58,809 nt of DNA, taken from contig NZ_CAJAXH010000158.1 of the NCBI RefSeq assembly GCF_903946935.1, forward strand, positions 1-58,809. The letters run 5' to 3'. This DNA is from an uncultured Thiodictyon sp. Lineage in GTDB: Bacteria; Pseudomonadota; Gammaproteobacteria; Chromatiales; Chromatiaceae. The first letter of the stretch is position 1; each line of letters starts with the position of its first letter. A program made the translations under genes and the position numbers. Positions 55,919-58,809 of the stretch are shown piece by piece. The notes under the pieces were generated by a model. That model ran no database searches. It saw nothing but the letters and a program-made list of their open reading frames with translations, and was not told where the DNA came from.

Positions 55919-57973
55919 ATGAAGCTCGGAGTCCAATACCGTGCGGCCGTCGCGCTCTGCGCCCTCACCCTGGCCGCCCAGATCGCCCAGGCCGCCGATC
56001 AGGTCATGCTGGTGCTGGACGCCTCGGGCAGCATGTGGGGCCGACTGGATGGGCGGTCCAAGATGGACATCGCCAAACAGGCCCTGAAGGACCTACTGGC
56101 GGACTGGCCAGCGGATCGGGAGGTGGGGCTGGTGGTCTATGGACACAGCAGCAAGGGGGACTGCAACGACATCGAGACGGTGGTACCGGTTGGACCGCTG
56201 GATGCGACCACCCTGGGACAGCGGGTGGACGGCTTGGTGCCCAAGGGCATGACCCCGCTCTCGGCGGCGGTGAAGCAGGCCGCCGAGGCACTCAAGTTCA
56301 CCGAGCGCAAGGCGACCGTGGTGCTCCTGAGCGACGGCAAAGAGACCTGCGACCTGGACCCCTGCGCGCTGGGTGCCGAGTTGGAAAAGCTGGGTGTGGA
56401 CTTTACCGCCCACGTCATCGGCTTCGACGTGGCCAAGCTGGAGGACCAGAAGGGCCTGCGCTGCCTGGCGCAGGCCACCGGCGGGCGCTTCATCGCCGCC
56501 ACCGATGCGGCCGAGCTGAACCAGGCGTTGAGCGAGACGGCCAAGGTCAGCCAGCCCGTCGCGCCGCCGCCGCCCAGGCCCGCGCCGCCGCCCCTGCCGA
56601 TGGTAGAACTGGTCGCCCCCGACTCGGCCCTCAAGGGCACCCTGGTCAAGGTGGAGCCCAAGGGCGAGGAGGGACACACCGGCTATGTCTATCTGTTCCC
56701 CAAGGGGCGGGACCGGGACCTGGGGTTCGGTGGCGTGAAGCCGGCGCCCATGGGCGGCTATCGGCCGGTGGAGATCCGGCTGCCCGCCCAGCCGGGTCCT
56801 TATGTGCTCAAGTGGATAGGAGACGACAAGCGGGTCTACACGGAGCGGCCGCTGGCCGTGGTGGAGTCGGACGTGCGCCTCTCCGTCCCGGAATCCGCCA
56901 CCGCCGGCACCCTGCTCAAGGTGGGGCTTGAGGCCCCGGGGGGGCTGGACGGCTATGTCTATCTCTACCCCAAGGGTCGCACCCAGGACCTGGGCTTCTG
57001 CGGCGCCCGTCCGGCCCGTACCGGGGGCTACCAGCCCTGCGAGCTGCGACTCCCGGCCGACCCGGGCGATTACGACCTGAAATGGTTGAGCGGCAGAAAG
57101 GAGCTGCTGGCGCAGGCGGCCCTGGCACTGGTCCCGGCCGAGGCGGGGCTCGCGGTGCCGGAATCGGCGGTGGCCGGGACCCTGCTGCGGGTGGGCATCC
57201 GGGCCAGCGAAGGCCTCGCGGGCTATGTCCGGCTGTTCGCCAAGGGCAAGGACATCGTCATCGTCGAGGCCAGAGTGTATCCGGACGCCGTCGGGGGCTA
57301 CAAGCCGGTGGAACTGCGGCTGCCCACCCAGCCCGGGGACTTTACACTCAAGTGGGTCAGCGACCGCAAGGAGGTGCTGGCCGAGTCGCCGCTGCGTATC
57401 GACGGGGCCGAGGTATCGCTGGAGGTCCCCGCCAGCGCGCCCAAGGGGACCCAGATCGAGGTGTTGCCCCGAGGTCCGGATGGGCTCACCGGTCACGTCC
57501 GGCTGGTGTCCCAGGGCAAGGACAAGGCCATTGAGGCGGCCGTGATCCGCCAGGCCAAGCAGGGCGGCTACCAACCCGCGCGCCTGCGTCTGCCCGCCGT
57601 CCCCGGGGACTACCGGGTGCTCTGGGCGGCGGAAAACCGGGCGCCCTTGGTGGACGTGCCGATCAGGGTCACCGAGGCGGCGATCGTCATCGATGCCCCG
57701 GAGCGGGCACCGGTGGGCGGGGAGCTGTCAGTTGCGCTCAAGGCCCCGGATGGGCTCGACGGCCGGCTGTGCCTGTTCGCCCAGGGCAAGACACCCCCGG
57801 TGACCTGCGGCTTGGTGCGGGAGGACCGCATCGCCGGCTATGTGCCGGTGCGGCTCAAGCTGCCGGCCCAGGCGGGCACCTTGGTCCTGCGCTGGTTGAG
57901 CGGACGTAACGAGGTCCTGGCCGAGCGGCCCCTCACCGTGGTTGAGCCGGACGGGGGAGACCCCGGGCGCTAG
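55919..57973 (+). CDS. Secreted vWA protein with five tandem Ig-like repeats
   Basis: 684 residues from ATG 55919, which has GAGG seven bases upstream; ATG 55904 is an alternative. A signal peptide (cut near AQAAD) precedes a vWA domain (about 28-215) with the MIDAS motif LDASGSMWG and a CNDIE/ETCDLDPC Cys pair pattern. A Pro-rich linker (about 218-232) leads to five repeats of about 88-90 residues. Each has a VPxSAxxGTLLxV strand, GLxGYVxLxxKGK, GGYxPVELRLPAxPGxYxLKW and a following LAExPL. Probably surface or periplasmic, binding ligands through vWA. The stop codon TAG is the first triplet of the adjoining MITE-like element. Confidence 0.88.
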   Translation: MKLGVQYRAAVALCALTLAAQIAQAADQVMLVLDASGSMWGRLDGRSKMDIAKQALKDLLADWPADREVGLVVYGHSSKGDCNDIETVVPVGPLDATTLGQRVDGLVPKGMTPLSAAVKQAAEALKFTERKATVVLLSDGKETCDLDPCALGAELEKLGVDFTAHVIGFDVAKLEDQKGLRCLAQATGGRFIAATDAAELNQALSETAKVSQPVAPPPPRPAPPPLPMVELVAPDSALKGTLVKVEPKGEEGHTGYVYLFPKGRDRDLGFGGVKPAPMGGYRPVEIRLPAQPGPYVLKWIGDDKRVYTERPLAVVESDVRLSVPESATAGTLLKVGLEAPGGLDGYVYLYPKGRTQDLGFCGARPARTGGYQPCELRLPADPGDYDLKWLSGRKELLAQAALALVPAEAGLAVPESAVAGTLLRVGIRASEGLAGYVRLFAKGKDIVIVEARVYPDAVGGYKPVELRLPTQPGDFTLKWVSDRKEVLAESPLRIDGAEVSLEVPASAPKGTQIEVLPRGPDGLTGHVRLVSQGKDKAIEAAVIRQAKQGGYQPARLRLPAVPGDYRVLWAAENRAPLVDVPIRVTEAAIVIDAPERAPVGGELSVALKAPDGLDGRLCLFAQGKTPPVTCGLVREDRIAGYVPVRLKLPAQAGTLVLRWLSGRNEVLAERPLTVVEPDGGDPGR

Positions 57974-58090
57974 CAGGCTGTCGGACTTAGTGATGCAACC
58001 GATTGAATGCAAAGAGTTTCCTCTTTTGCGCCAAAAAGTCGTTTTCCTGTTTAATCAATCGGTTACGCCATCAAGTCCGACAGGCTGCTA
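57971..58090. mobile_element. 120-bp MITE-like element with about 38-base imperfect inverted ends
   Basis: Left end tagcaggctgtcggacttag (57971 on) and right end, inverted, tagcagcctgtcggacttga (58090 back) match well and stay similar through aaccgattga. The interior is AT-richer and has no coding capacity. TA lies at both outer ends (TAGCAG, CTGCTA), compatible with a TA-targeting Tc1/IS630-type origin. It is the main content of 57974-58268, with a short GC-rich tail upstream of the MNT gene. Confidence 0.7.
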
Positions 58091-58268
58091 GCCCCGTCCA
58101 GGTATCCAGGCCCGGCGCTCCGGCCGGGGGCGGAGCACCTGGGGAGCACCGGGCCTGATCCGCGCGGCTGCGCTGCCCGGCAACCGGCGGCGGCTCATCG
58201 CCACCCAAGATCAGTCTGTCGTAGAATCGACGCAAGCCTTTGCCCACCCAAAGCACGAGCCCTCGCCG

Positions 58269-58589
58269 ATGCATGACCTGAGCACGAATCTACGTTTGGA
58301 ACTGCGCAGCGGACTGTCGGCCATCGATGGCCCGAGGCTGAAAGGGCTCTTTCTGTTTGGCTCCTATGCCCGCGGCCAGGCACAACCCGAGTCGGACTTG
58401 GACGTGCTCGTCGTCCTCGATTCGATCGCGCACTACGGCGCCGAGATCGATCGCATCGGTCACCTGGCCTCACGGCTGTCACTGGAGCATGGAGTAACGA
58501 TCAGTCGGGTCTTTGTCTCTGAAAGGGATTGGCGGGAGCGGCGCACCGCCTTTTTGGCCAATGCGCATGCAGAGGCGATTGCAGCATGA
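58269..58589 (+). CDS. MNT-domain nucleotidyltransferase antitoxin (MntA-like)
   Basis: 106 residues. The minimal nucleotidyltransferase signature is complete: LFGSYARGQAQPESDLDVLV gives G31-S32, ten residues, then D43-x-D45, the GSx10DxD motif of MntA proteins. In characterised HEPN-MNT pairs, MntA neutralises the HEPN ribonuclease by adding AMP to a tyrosine near its active site. The stop overlaps the next start (ATGA), whose product begins like a HEPN protein, so this is the antitoxin of a type VII toxin-antitoxin module. That gene is interrupted. Confidence 0.9.
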   Translation: MHDLSTNLRLELRSGLSAIDGPRLKGLFLFGSYARGQAQPESDLDVLVVLDSIAHYGAEIDRIGHLASRLSLEHGVTISRVFVSERDWRERRTAFLANAHAEAIAA

Positions 58590-58679
58590 CGAAAGAAGGC
58601 AGCCAGCTATTGGATAAGGCCAGTCGTGCTATCCGAGCTGCAACGCGGTTGCTGGCGGATGACAAACAAAAAGGGGCCA
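58586..58679 (+). pseudogene. HEPN toxin gene, 5' part, interrupted by a presumed group II intron
   Basis: The frame starts at ATG 58586 within the MNT stop codon and reads MTKEGSQLLDKASRAIRAAT, then RLLADDKQKGA, a helical start typical of HEPN partners of MNT proteins. The expected YYAMFYAAEA-type region does not follow; instead the frame runs into intron-like RNA sequence at 58680 and stops. The rest of the gene may lie beyond the window, after the element. If the intron splices, a functional toxin could still be made. Confidence 0.65.
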
Positions 58680-58809
58680 GTGCGGCTTGGCAATGTCGCG
58701 TAGTCTAGTGGGTGCAAATCCCACCTGGGTAATCGTGAGCCGCGAGCCCAGTATCGAGCCTTGCGGCGCGAACGGTAACGGACGCGTCGATGCGTAGGCA
58801 CGAAAGCAG
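58680..58809 (+). mobile_element. 5' end of a probable group II intron (runs off the window)
   Basis: The boundary GTGCG at 58680 matches the group II 5' consensus GUGYG. What follows has the look of intron domain I: a short stem region, gtgggtgcaaatcccac (a perfect hairpin), the ctgggtaa..cgtgagccgcgag stretch, and cgaacggtaacgg. No intron-encoded protein is within the window. The call is by pattern recognition; the 3' domains V and VI are not visible. Confidence 0.65.

Overview
The window is GC-rich DNA from a gammaproteobacterium. The gene set (pilMNOPQ, mdh of the soluble bacterial type, rnr, nhaD, mtgA, murU-like) and the density of REP-like palindromes and RAYT relics suggest a purple sulfur bacterium or close relative (Chromatiales). 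That placement is inferred from gene content only; no rRNA gene or phylogenetic marker was compared.

Layout. 1-2433: housekeeping (tail of an unknown gene, rpmE, mdh, a conserved unknown). 2694-7931: type IV pilus assembly operon pilMNOPQ. 7989-13729: a YdcF-like envelope protein, an HD-GYP response regulator and a large hybrid histidine kinase, all co-oriented with the pil operon. 13915-17745 (minus): metallo-deacylase family protein, murU-like nucleotidyltransferase, an unknown protein and a bacteriohemerythrin. 17996-22440: DAHP synthase, a DUF4124 protein, a heme oxygenase-mtgA-membrane protein cluster and a periplasmic alpha carbonic anhydrase. 22441-23443: a block of nested inverted repeats carrying DnaA-box-like 9-mers, an IS3-family transposase remnant and tRNA-Leu(CAG) with a textbook promoter and terminator. 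23579-25942: RNase R.

26229-35502 is a defence island: an AAA ATPase/DUF4276 pair, a type III-like methyltransferase (Mod), a second AAA ATPase with a gutted DUF4276 partner, and a helicase-nuclease (Res), joined by 1-17 bp overlaps or very short gaps. Beside it on the minus strand (40597-35569) lie a membrane histidine-kinase-like protein, a receiver-like protein whose C-terminal half carries a HEPN-type RNxxxH motif, and a secreted vWA protein. I regard the kinase/receiver-HEPN pair, possibly with the vWA protein, as the best candidate for an undescribed signalling or defence system here.

40764-47645: a double-ATPase ABC transporter protein with a small downstream gene, NhaD antiporter, a 68-residue repeat protein resembling septoil-knot proteins, and a P-type cation ATPase. 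47646-53528 is a decaying accessory stretch: REP-like palindromes, MscS and RAYT pseudogenes, two intact secreted proteins (coiled-coil and PEGA-FGE types), and a DUF2955/HlyD efflux pair in which both genes are damaged. 53830-58809: an alpha/beta-hydrolase_9 membrane protein, a MITE-like hairpin, a vWA protein with five repeated domains ending inside a second MITE-like element, and an MNT-HEPN toxin-antitoxin module whose HEPN gene is split by what looks like the 5' end of a group II intron at the window edge.
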